From Segatella copri (GTDB lineage Bacteria; Bacteroidota; Bacteroidia; Bacteroidales; Bacteroidaceae), in the NCBI RefSeq assembly GCF_019249655.2, contig NZ_CP137557.1:3071001-3135000 (forward strand): 64,000 nucleotides of DNA, read 5' to 3'. Position numbers and translations under genes: made by a program. This document shows, piece after piece, positions 41,844-51,300 of this stretch; positions within the stretch are counted from its first letter, which is position 1; each line of letters begins with the position of its first letter. Below the pieces are notes generated by a model, which saw only the letters and a program-made list of their open reading frames with translations, ran no database searches and was not told the origin of the DNA.

Positions 41844-42845
41844 ATGGCAACTTGGTCAGTATTATGTAAATCCCTTCTTAAAAATGCCGTAGAAGGCGGT
41901 AAAGCTGCAGCTCCTCATATTATGACGTTTTCCAAAATGGCATTTCCTTACGTTAAAAGTGGTGTTAAAGCAGTTGGCTCTGCCACTAAAAGTGGAGTAA
42001 AATTTGCAGTAGAGCATCCCAAATCTTCCGCAGCAATGACCGCAGTAGCTCTTCCTATTGTTGGTTATAAGAAAGGTCTTTTGACTTTTGCAAAGGAAAA
42101 AGCATTAGGAGAAGAAGGCACCAACAAGGGACTTGTTGATTCTGCCTCTACCCTTCTTCTCGGAAGTCATAAAGATGCTTATGGTAATGAAAAATCCGTA
42201 AGTGAAAAAACCGTTGACACCTTATTAGGCGAAGGTGCATATTCGTCTATTAAAACTGGGGTTGGCAATGTTGGTGCTGAAGGCGCAGATGTATATTATC
42301 ACTTGAAGGACACAATAGGTAACGTTGGCACAGAAGGAGCCAATGTCTATAACCAACTGAAAGGTACGCTCGGTAACGTAGGTTCTGAAGCCGGAAATCT
42401 TTATTACGATGGAAAGGAATACGTAGGCGGTATGTTCAATGGCAATGGAATGGTAAATCATGGTAATGGTTATTATGACCCAACCACTGCCCAATATCCT
42501 AGCATGTCAGCAGTACAGGGCGTACAGGGGCAATCAGGAGTGGGCGGCGGTTTGATGAATAATCTCAATTCTGCCCTTGCTAACGTTACAGGTGGCAATA
42601 TCAGTAAGATGAACCTTGCCAGTATGCTGTTGGCATCCTATATGATGTTCGGACGTTACGGATGGTTCAGTAAGATAGCAGGTCTAGCCTTGGGCGGTAT
42701 GACCATGAAAAATGTAAACCTGCGTTCTGTTCATGTCCAGGAACAGCAGATGAACCGCCCAATGCAAGCTGCCGTAGCCCCTCAGGTAGCAGCAACACCT
42801 GCCCCTGAAGAAGACGCTTCCATGACCGTTCATCGTAGACGTTAA
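41844..42845 (+). CDS. Repeat-containing hypothetical protein
   Basis: A 333-residue protein with three tandem ~19-21-residue repeats (GNVGAEGADVYYHLKDTI, GNVGTEGANVYNQLKGTL, GNVGSEAGNLYYDGKE) at about residues 143-195. Glycine and alanine rich; a possible membrane segment is KMNLASMLLASYMMFGRYGW (about 255-274). Not recognised. It is in the tra operon 22 bp after the lipoprotein gene. Confidence 0.6.
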   Translation: MATWSVLCKSLLKNAVEGGKAAAPHIMTFSKMAFPYVKSGVKAVGSATKSGVKFAVEHPKSSAAMTAVALPIVGYKKGLLTFAKEKALGEEGTNKGLVDSASTLLLGSHKDAYGNEKSVSEKTVDTLLGEGAYSSIKTGVGNVGAEGADVYYHLKDTIGNVGTEGANVYNQLKGTLGNVGSEAGNLYYDGKEYVGGMFNGNGMVNHGNGYYDPTTAQYPSMSAVQGVQGQSGVGGGLMNNLNSALANVTGGNISKMNLASMLLASYMMFGRYGWFSKIAGLALGGMTMKNVNLRSVHVQEQQMNRPMQAAVAPQVAATPAPEEDASMTVHRRR

Positions 42846-42904
42846 TGTATTTCTCATAAAATCATGAGGTGAGGAGCTGTTTTCACCTCTTAAAATCAAT
42901 AAAA

Positions 42905-44038
42905 ATGAAACAGAATTATAAAGATATGCTTCTGGAAAGTGCCAGTGGTTATATGATGCCTTTCCCTCTGGAAGAAAAAGACAACATACAGGCTACCCTA
43001 GCCTTTGGCGAACAGAATCATCCCTTGACAGGAGAAAAGTTTTTCCACAAAGGAATTGATTTTCCTGCTAGTGATAAATCTCTCTATGCCATTGCCACAG
43101 GTATCATCATCGGTGCCGGACAGGATGCGGTTTACGACAACTATATTGTAGCCAAATACGGCAAGTATGAAATTACCTACGGTCACATAGCAGAAGCCTA
43201 TACCCCTTACGGAACCCAGGTTGTTGCTGGTCAGGAAATCGCAAAGAGCGGACGATTCCTTCATATAGGGGTACGCTTTGATGATGCAGAGATCGATCCT
43301 GCCGAGTTTCTGAGTATGATATGGGCGAACATCGAACAGCTGGCAGCCATGGGAATCAGTCAATTGCCATCCATGGAAACACTGGGAGACAAGAAAGTAG
43401 AAAACAGTTTTGAACAAGACAAAGATGCCCTATTAATGATGATGCTCCGATGGCTTCCAAGCTATTGGAATGACCTCGTGAGCGGAGCATATACCTCTTC
43501 CAAAAGGGCAGATATGTCTTTACGCAACATATTCCGTCAGGCAGCCGAGAAGAATTACTTTTTTGAAAGCATGCCTTCAATAGGTAATCCTCTCGGACTC
43601 TCCGGAAGAAGCAGCATCCTTGCCGGTAAGGTGCAGGATGTCTTGATAGATGATTTCCTCAGCTATATGGCTTTGAATCATAACATCTATCTTCCTACCT
43701 GGGATGAAACTCAAAAAAAAAAACTTTTTGATGAAATTGCCAACGACGGAAAAACCATAGACCCTCTGCTTGACTTACAGATAGACGTACAGAGTTATGA
43801 TATAGACAGGGAAGCTTCTGTGTATTTTGACAATTCTGGTACGAGATGCTGGACGAAAGCCTGGTTTAATGGTAGAGAAAAGGGAGAGAAAGCTATTGAA
43901 ATTACACGCCAGCTGGCTTTAAAGTTCATCGAAGACCAGATTGGTCTTAATGAATGGCTTTCCCGGTATTATCCGAAACAGATGTCTGTTTACTATAAAG
44001 CCATAGAACAGGCTCGTCAGCAGATTTTAGGTTTTTAA
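42905..44038 (+). CDS. LytM/M23-like domain protein with incomplete metal site
   Basis: A 377-residue protein. Residues about 40-130 fold like an M23 peptidase domain: HKGIDFPA supplies the first H-x-x-x-D metal motif, but the final HxH motif reads HIGVRF, so the last histidine is missing. It has no signal peptide. It is more likely a peptidoglycan-binding or scaffold protein than an active peptidase. The rest (about 145-377) is helical and unrecognised. ATG 42905 matches the spacing from the previous gene. Confidence 0.6.
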   Translation: MKQNYKDMLLESASGYMMPFPLEEKDNIQATLAFGEQNHPLTGEKFFHKGIDFPASDKSLYAIATGIIIGAGQDAVYDNYIVAKYGKYEITYGHIAEAYTPYGTQVVAGQEIAKSGRFLHIGVRFDDAEIDPAEFLSMIWANIEQLAAMGISQLPSMETLGDKKVENSFEQDKDALLMMMLRWLPSYWNDLVSGAYTSSKRADMSLRNIFRQAAEKNYFFESMPSIGNPLGLSGRSSILAGKVQDVLIDDFLSYMALNHNIYLPTWDETQKKKLFDEIANDGKTIDPLLDLQIDVQSYDIDREASVYFDNSGTRCWTKAWFNGREKGEKAIEITRQLALKFIEDQIGLNEWLSRYYPKQMSVYYKAIEQARQQILGF

Positions 44039-44048
44039 AAACAGAATT

Positions 44049-46166
44049 ATGGCAAAAGTAAATAACTATCAACCCTTCTCGCAGGTTGACTATTGCATCA
44101 GCCAGTATTACAGTAAATACATGGCTTCTACTCTGGTTCAAGAGAAAAAGAGAATAGAGAAAAACCAGACAAAGGAGTTCATGGAAGCCATAGACAAGGA
44201 GAGCGGCCGTTCCATTTGGGCACAGGCTGTTGACAGCAGACACGGTGTAACCCCAGCTTATCGTGCCAAAAAGCAAGTCGATGCCAATGGTAAATGGAAT
44301 AAGATGTCTACAGACGATCTCATTGAAAGATGTAATCAGAGATGGAACAAAGACAAGAGATTGCAGAATGACTACAGTACATTCGTTTATGCTTTCTATG
44401 AGAATCTTGTGGTACAGAATGGCGGCAAGGAATCCAAGAAACTCTTTGAATATGCCCAGTCGTATGTGATGCACCGCTTTGAGATGCTTATGGTAGAGCA
44501 GCTGGCTAGGGAAAAGGTTCCGAGAAATACTGCAAGTTACATAGCGAGAAAAACTTTCTCAGACAGTCTGATAGCCTTTGTAATGCCTACCTGGGGATTA
44601 AAGAAAGGCGAATACGGTGAAAAGGTAGAAAACAAGGCAGAGGCGATGTACAACCCTTCTGTCTTATCTAAAGCTACCGGCTTTTTGGGTGCGAGTCTTA
44701 TAGACACAGCTATGATGGGCGGTTTTGGCGGCGTTGCTTCCGGAAGTACGAAGGCTATAGCTAAAGCAGGATTTGGTGTAGGTTCAGATTTCGGTATCAG
44801 AGAATTTATTGGTCACAAATCATCCAAAGACTGGTCAAAAGAAGAATACGCCAAGGAGAGCAGTAAAGAAGTCTTTGGCGATGCAGATGCATTACAGAAG
44901 ATACAGACAGGTTCTGCAAAGTATCGCAAGAGCGGTACTGAGTTCATTGACAACATCAACAGTGCATTAAGCAGAAAAATCAAGGTGGCTCCACTCTCAG
45001 TAAGTGACTCTGCCAAGAAAGCCAGCAACGCCCTGCTGGTTCAGCATAAGGGTAATTCTGCAAAGCTACTCAATACCATCAAGACCGATTTCTCCAAACA
45101 ATGCATCGCCTATAAGGGTAACACTGAAATTCCCAGATGGATGTTGGCTAAAACAGCTAAACAGAACAGAGCCTTTGCTGCCACGTTCCATTCCCTTGCG
45201 ATAGAAATGTCAAAGCAGGAGAAGGACTGGATCAAATGCGGTGGCAAGAAGATGTCTTTGAAAGAAGTAAGTCAACGAGCCTATGACTACGCCAGATCTG
45301 CTGACTATCTAGATAAGCATACCCCTTATCAGTCCCGAAAAGCAGCATCGGCAAAAGGGAAAGACCAGTGGGAAGTAGAAATGGAAAAGTTGAATGCTTC
45401 CATCAATGGTACAGTTCCTGAAAAGAAACACCGGCATTCATCCTCTCCTACTCCTACTCGTTCTTCAGCAAGTAGTACACGGCTTCCTTATGCTCAACAA
45501 AGCACACCAGCTTCGTCACAAACCATTCAGACACAACAGGCAGAATCCACTCAGCAAAACTCGCAGACAGGTAATAATAGTCAGCAATTTGCAGGATGGG
45601 GAAATATCCTGAAACAGATGGGACTGCATGATTTCAGTACTGTATCAAAGAATCTCGGCTATGTTCTTGCCATGCTTCCTGATATGCTTATCGGTATGTT
45701 TACAGGTAAAAACCCTAACATGAAGATGCAGGATAACCTGATGCCATTGGCTGCAATCGTAGGCAGTATGTTTATCAGAAACCCTCTGATAAAGATGCTG
45801 CTGATAGGTTTTGGTGGTGTCAACATCCTTAATAATGCCGGTCACGCATCCCTTAAGGAAGGTTTAAGTAGAAGCAGTTCGACTCTTAAAATGTATAAAA
45901 AATACGAAGATGAGAAGTTGAACCCACGTATTACAGATGTCACAATGAAAGGCGGTTCCATGATAGCAACCATTGATGGAAGCCCTTGCGTCATCAATAT
46001 TTCAAACAGTGCTGCAGATGCCTATCAAAAAGGTGTAATACCACTAAATACCCTGGCAAATGCAGTACTAAAAAAGTATGATGAGAATCAGTCTTTGGCA
46101 TCCCACAAGTACGAACAGATTAACAGACAGGAAAATTCCGTTCCACAACAAATAGGTATTAAATAG
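44049..46166 (+). CDS. Large tra-region protein with hydrophobic mid-sections
   Basis: A 705-residue protein that I cannot assign. It has a charged helical start, glycine-rich segments at about 216-258 (FLGASLIDTAMMGGFGGVAS), a Ser/Gln-rich linker at about 460-515, and a hydrophobic stretch at about 535-605 (NLMPLAAIVGSMFIRNPLIK). No relaxase HxH motif or coupling-protein Walker box is visible. It ends the rightward tra operon before a strong terminator. It could be a cytoplasmic or membrane factor specific to this element class. Confidence 0.55.
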   Translation: MAKVNNYQPFSQVDYCISQYYSKYMASTLVQEKKRIEKNQTKEFMEAIDKESGRSIWAQAVDSRHGVTPAYRAKKQVDANGKWNKMSTDDLIERCNQRWNKDKRLQNDYSTFVYAFYENLVVQNGGKESKKLFEYAQSYVMHRFEMLMVEQLAREKVPRNTASYIARKTFSDSLIAFVMPTWGLKKGEYGEKVENKAEAMYNPSVLSKATGFLGASLIDTAMMGGFGGVASGSTKAIAKAGFGVGSDFGIREFIGHKSSKDWSKEEYAKESSKEVFGDADALQKIQTGSAKYRKSGTEFIDNINSALSRKIKVAPLSVSDSAKKASNALLVQHKGNSAKLLNTIKTDFSKQCIAYKGNTEIPRWMLAKTAKQNRAFAATFHSLAIEMSKQEKDWIKCGGKKMSLKEVSQRAYDYARSADYLDKHTPYQSRKAASAKGKDQWEVEMEKLNASINGTVPEKKHRHSSSPTPTRSSASSTRLPYAQQSTPASSQTIQTQQAESTQQNSQTGNNSQQFAGWGNILKQMGLHDFSTVSKNLGYVLAMLPDMLIGMFTGKNPNMKMQDNLMPLAAIVGSMFIRNPLIKMLLIGFGGVNILNNAGHASLKEGLSRSSSTLKMYKKYEDEKLNPRITDVTMKGGSMIATIDGSPCVINISNSAADAYQKGVIPLNTLANAVLKKYDENQSLASHKYEQINRQENSVPQQIGIK

Positions 46167-46198
46167 TAGTAAAATGCCAACTTAAAGAGTTGATTGTT

Positions 46199-46224
46199 CC
46201 TCCCGGTTCGTGAGAATCGGGAGG
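46199..46224 (+). terminator. Terminator of the tra operon
   Basis: CCTCCCGGTTC-gtga-GAATCGGGAGG followed by ATTTTG. Same module as the minus-strand hairpin at 14001-14023. Confidence 0.75.
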
Positions 46225-46324
46225 ATTTTGTTAACTGTTAGAAAACACAAAACCTTGATACATCACGTACCAAGGGTTGAACTTAAAATAATATATCAAA
46301 ACTATCAACGATTTTCAGATACTC

Positions 46325-47890
46325 TTATTCTTCCTTGATCTTCCAATCGCTGATAGTCCGCTGGGTACTATCATAATTCACACCTACCTTGTACAATCGC
46401 TTGCCATCGGCTGAATATGGAATGAGATAACCCTTGTCATCAATCTGCTTCAAGGCTTCCTCGGCAGAGCCATCGTATTTCAATTCGAACACATAGATGG
46501 CTTCAGGCAGATGGAGCACGGCATCAGCTCTGCCTATGGCACTATCCTCCTCCACTTTGATAAGGGCACCCATCAGGTTGAATATCAGATAGAAGACGGT
46601 CTGAAAATCACGTTCATTCTTATTGCTTAAACGGTTTGAGATACTGGAGAGATAGGCCTTCAGGCGGACCATTGCCTGTTCTATTTCTCCTTCATAAACC
46701 AGTTCCACAAATTCATTCACCAGTCCGTTATTATCTACAGAAACCGGCGAAAGATAATTGGGCGCAAGACTCTTCAGCATACCAATCTTCACCTCCTGGT
46801 TAGGATAGCCCAGCTTATAACTCTTGGTAAACGGTTTGTATTGCTTGATGGTAAGATAACCACTCTGATAGAGCAGAGGCAAAGCAGAGGTCATCTGCTC
46901 GGGCGACACATCAAAATCGTCAACACTCACGCTCTTCTGTTCGATGTTAGTCACATTTACATGAAACTTCTGCAAACTCTTAATGAGATAGCTTGGCGTA
47001 CCGGAGCTAAACCAATAGGCGTCAATCTTCTGCCCCGACAAAGCCCTTATCAGGCTAAACGGATTGAACACATCTTCAGAATGTTCACTGAAATGATAGC
47101 CATCATAATATTGGCGCAATTCTTCTAGACATTCCTCGTAAGATACACCTAAAGCCTCCCCCAATGCTTCCACATCAGGTTTCATAGCTGTGGTCAGTTC
47201 TGTCTTGCTGATACCACAAATTGCAGAGTACTGGTCAAACATGCTGATATTGTCGAGGTTGTTGAGTTCGCTGAAGATGCTGAGCTGTGAAAACTTAGTA
47301 ATTCCCGTGATGAAAATGAACTCCAGATATGGGTCGAGTTTTTTTAAAGGACTATAGAAGTTCTGCATGATAAGACGCAACTGCTTGAGTTCATCCTTCT
47401 CATGCACCACATCCAGCAATGGGGCATCATATTCATCAATGATAACCACCACCTTTTCGCCAGTTTGCTTGTAAGCTCGCCTTACGATTCCATCCAATCT
47501 TTCGTTAGGATAATTTTCACCTTCACCTTTACCATAAAGCTCTTCATAGGGTAAAAGCTGCAGATTCAGATAACTGTTCAAGGCATCAGCATCAAAGTGC
47601 TTGGCACCGCTCAGGTCGAAATGTAACACAGGATGCTTCACCCAATCTTTCTCATAATCAGCAATGGCCAATCCCTCGAAAAGTTCCTTTCTTCCCTCAA
47701 AATAAGCCTGAAGGGTAGAAGCAAAGAGCGACTTTCCGAATCGCCTTGGACGACTCAGAAATATATACGACATTTTCTTTTCCCTGAAATCCACAATGTA
47801 TTGGGTCTTATCTATATAGAGATAGCCATTCTCGCGGATTTTTTCAAAGGTCTGTATTCCTACAGGATATTTATTTACTATTTTTGCCAT
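46325..47890 (-). CDS. AAA-ATPase-like protein with C-terminal PD-(D/E)XK nuclease-type domain
   Basis: A 521-residue protein of a family very common in Bacteroidales. The N-terminal AAA-ATPase-like domain has a Walker A-like [13 protein letters not shown] (residues about 46-58) and Walker [13 protein letters not shown] (about 145-156). The C-terminal domain has VFELKYDG (about 472-479), the E-x-K part of a PD-(D/E)XK site. Its role is unknown; a nucleic-acid or defence function is often suspected. It is the only leftward gene within the transfer gene block and looks like inserted cargo. Confidence 0.8.
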   Translation of the reverse strand: MAKIVNKYPVGIQTFEKIRENGYLYIDKTQYIVDFREKKMSYIFLSRPRRFGKSLFASTLQAYFEGRKELFEGLAIADYEKDWVKHPVLHFDLSGAKHFDADALNSYLNLQLLPYEELYGKGEGENYPNERLDGIVRRAYKQTGEKVVVIIDEYDAPLLDVVHEKDELKQLRLIMQNFYSPLKKLDPYLEFIFITGITKFSQLSIFSELNNLDNISMFDQYSAICGISKTELTTAMKPDVEALGEALGVSYEECLEELRQYYDGYHFSEHSEDVFNPFSLIRALSGQKIDAYWFSSGTPSYLIKSLQKFHVNVTNIEQKSVSVDDFDVSPEQMTSALPLLYQSGYLTIKQYKPFTKSYKLGYPNQEVKIGMLKSLAPNYLSPVSVDNNGLVNEFVELVYEGEIEQAMVRLKAYLSSISNRLSNKNERDFQTVFYLIFNLMGALIKVEEDSAIGRADAVLHLPEAIYVFELKYDGSAEEALKQIDDKGYLIPYSADGKRLYKVGVNYDSTQRTISDWKIKEE

Positions 47891-48134
47891 ATTCTACGCA
47901 CTTTACGTTTTGCGCTGCTAAGGTACGAAGAAAATCTGAATATACCAAGTTTTCTCCCTATTTTTTCCTGCAACATTCCCGTTGCAAGTAAAATCATAGC
48001 TTTTATTCGTATCTTTTTTTTAATTATATGGAAGGCTTTTGGGTCTTCAGCCCGTTCTTGAACCACATGTGAAAGTTCAAGACTTAACACTTTCTTTTGA
48101 ATTTAGACGAAAGGAGTCAGATACTTACGCAGTG

Positions 48135-48235
48135 CAAAGATACGAATAATATTGAAAATACGCAAATTTATTTCCATGAAATATACGAAAATACGCAAAT
48201 TTATATTGCAAAATCCTTTAAAAATACGCAAATTT
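48135..48235 (-). promoter_or_regulatory. Promoter of the AAA-ATPase gene with three 33-bp-spaced repeats
   Basis: Minus strand: -7 TATCTTTG at 48135-48142 with TTTG about 20 nt upstream. AAAATACGCAAATTT occurs at 48155, 48188 and 48221, exactly 33 bp apart, that is, on one face of the helix. The first copy contains the minus-strand TTTG. They may be operators for the leftward AAA-ATPase gene or upstream sites for the rightward ArdC-like gene. Confidence 0.55.
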
Positions 48236-48272
48236 GGAAGTTTGAGCTGTAGCAGCTCCCCAAAGTGGACTG

Positions 48273-48342
48273 TTTTGCAATTGTTAATTTCAAAGGTATA
48301 TCGCAAAAGCACCTCTTCAATGAAAAAAAATCAGTTACTTTG
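48273..48342 (+). promoter_or_regulatory. Transfer-regulon promoter D, upstream of the giant ArdC-like gene
   Basis: Box TTTTGCAATTG...AAAGGTAT at 48273-48299; -7 element TTACTTTG at 48335-48342, 62 nt from box start to -7 start. The gene's ATG is 32 bp after the -7 element. Confidence 0.75.
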
Positions 48343-48373
48343 CCCTATAATTTTAATCATTATTCAAAATATT

Positions 48374-51300
48374 ATGACAAGAGAAGAGTTAAATGCTGAA
48401 AAAAAGGAAAGGGCTGAAGCCAGAATCAATTCAGCTCTCCAAACATTTGCTGATATGATAATCGCCAGAATGGAGACTATTGAAGCGAGCAACTGGAAGA
48501 AAGGCTGGACAGATGGTGAAGCGATGATAGGACTACCTCAGAATGTTACAGGAAGAGTGTATACTGGCAGTAATGCTTTTTTGTGTCAGCTTCACACAAT
48601 GAAAAAGAACTATAAGGTTCCTGTCTATTTTACCCATAAACAGATCAGAGATTTGGGAGCTCATCCGAAGAAAGGTGAGAAAAGTATACCTATTTTCAAG
48701 TGGGGACTCAGTATTTACAATCGTGAAAACGGCAAGAAAGCCACTTTGAAGGAATACGACAGCCTCCCAAAAGAAGAGCGGGATGAAAAATATAAGGTTA
48801 TTCCTTATCTTAAAATCTTTAAAGAGTGGAATATTGACCAAACCAATCTGGAAGAGGTGAATAAGGAGAAATACGATGTCCTGCTTTCCAAGTTTGAGAC
48901 CAAAGAGATCAAGGACGATAAAGGTATGTACTGTAATGCCGCTATCGACCAGATGCTGGCTTCCCAATCCTGGGTCTGCCACGTGGAATATAACCAACAG
49001 AACCCTAGTGCTCTTTATAACAAGAGCAAGGACTTGATTATAGTTCCTCGCAAAGACCAGTTTAAGATCAGTGATACGCCAGAAGAAATCTATAAGGATG
49101 GTGAAGAGTACTACTCCTCCCTTATTCATGAGATGGCACATTCCACAGGTCATGAAAGCCGTTTGAACCGCTTAAATCCAGACGGAAAATTTGGCGGTTC
49201 GGAATATGCAAAGGAAGAGCTGGTAGCCGAACTTACGGCAGCCATGGTAGGCAGTGCCCTGGGCTTTGACAGCAGAATCCGTGATAACAACACCGCCTAC
49301 ATTAAGAGTTGGATGAGTGCTCTGAAAAAGGAACCGAAGTTTCTCCTGTCAGTCATGTCTGATGTCAATAAGGCTTCTGCTATGGTAATCGAGCACATTG
49401 ACGAACAGCGCGTGAAACTGGGAGAAAAGGCTTTACTTGAAGGTAACTTAGACGGCGAGGAAGAGCGTGAAAAGAATGAAAAGGAGATGGAGAACCTTTC
49501 CAATGAGAATCAAGAGAATGCTCAGTTAGGCAATACACAGACTTTTGCACCTTCGCAAGTTGAAACCGCCCAAAATACAGAGGCGGAATCAACAGAAGAA
49601 CAGGAGGAAGTAGAGTTGAGCCAACAGGAAAATTCCGAAGCCGAAGTAAAGGAATCAGCTATAAATGAAAATCCTGTAACTTCTGAAGAGAACGCTCTTT
49701 CCGGTAAGAAATACTTCACCATCCTGATGAACAGCTTCACCGATGGCGAGCATGAAGGTCATTCTGCCTTGGAAATCAAAAGCATCTCCGAGCTAAGAGA
49801 TTACTTTAAGGATAATTCTTACGTTAGCGAGTGGATGAATAGCGCAAGTAATCGAGAACTCATCGAATCTGGAGCAGATAGACTTCCCAACATTCGGTAT
49901 CCTCATCAGGAAGGCAGAACAATCCACGACATGAACAAAGCCTATGATCATCTCATTTCTCAATATGCAGCAGTCAAGTCAATGCGTACCAGGTTGCTAT
50001 TCAGTACTGCTATTGCAAACAAAAAGGAAGAAATAGACATTCTAGATCATCGAATCAAGCAAATTACTCATCGTGTAGAACAGGCGCAAGCCATCATCTA
50101 TGACTATCAAGCCAACATAAGCAGAGCTTATGGTAACAGATACTTTGAAGATGAGCATAAGTTTATTCCTAGAGCAGAATACACTGCAAGTATCTCTCTG
50201 GGGCAAGCAGCAACTTCTGAAAGACCAATTGATGAGAGCTACTATTACTCTTTTGCCCGATTCGAGTCTTCTGAGCGTACCAAGGCATTTGACAATCACC
50301 GTGAAAACGGCGAAAATGAAGCACTGCTTCATCTGGCAGAAATCATGGATGTGAACAACCTCATTGAATTGAATAAAGTGCGAAAGAATGCACCCAAAAA
50401 TTCTGAGGACAAAGTTCTTGTTGAAAACAGTTCTTACGCTGTAACCTATAATCAGCAGAATAGTACATACGATCTTTTGCGCAAAATTGAAAAGGAAAAG
50501 GTTCTGGAACTTATTGGCGATATCAACGACAACGATGAAATCAAAGCATCTTCTGTTGACGTGCAGAAGTTGGCATACGAGGATGCAGCTCAGCAGATGG
50601 CAGAGTTTGCAGAGCATGAGCCACGTTTTCTAACCATGCCAAACAGAGAAGTACTTGACTTTCAGTATAACGAAGAAAGCAACCAGATAGAAGTTGGCAA
50701 GATGACCTCTGAAGGCATGAACGTACTGTATACATTCGACTACGATCTGTCGAGCAGTCCGGAGCATAACCTGTCCATTGCCCATGATGACCTTACTGGC
50801 CTGGATGATTTTCGGATGCTGAGCGAAGAAGAGGTTGAACAGAGAGAAAAGACAGCTCTCAAATGGCGAATCACAGACAATAAGCTGGAGATGCCGTCGG
50901 GAGATGTCCTTACGGTGGAGTATGACAAAGAGAAAGATACACTCAACGTTGCCTATACTACCGAGGACGGAAAGCCAGAAATTTATAGTACAAAGTATAA
51001 TCACGAAGGAAGCACTACGAAGAATGTGGGCGACCTTTGGCAAAAATTTGCAAACATGAAGCAATATCAATCAACCAAAGAGGCTTCCCCTGAAAAAGAA
51101 AACAAGGAAAAAGCTTCTGTCACCCAGGAGAAGAAGGGTGATGTTTATTATTATTCATACGCCTACTTGCAATCAACAGATGATACGCAGGAATTTGACG
51201 ATTTGCAGAAGAAGGGCGATTACAAGCAGATTCTCCAGCTTGCTCAAATGTATGACCAGGGCGATGCACTGGAGCAGAGTAAGACCTTCAAAAATGCCAA

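Noticed and set aside
44049..46166. Relaxase in the 705-residue protein
   Set aside because: No histidine triad or catalytic tyrosine context could be recognised; left as unassigned.
48155..48235. CRISPR array from three regularly spaced repeats
   Set aside because: Only three 15-bp units, spacers of about 18 bp that look like promoter DNA, and no cas genes.
48152..48373. Start of the giant ArdC-like protein at 48152
   Set aside because: The 74 extra codons lie over the 33-bp repeats and the regulon promoter, so they precede the predicted RNA start. ATG 48374 fits.
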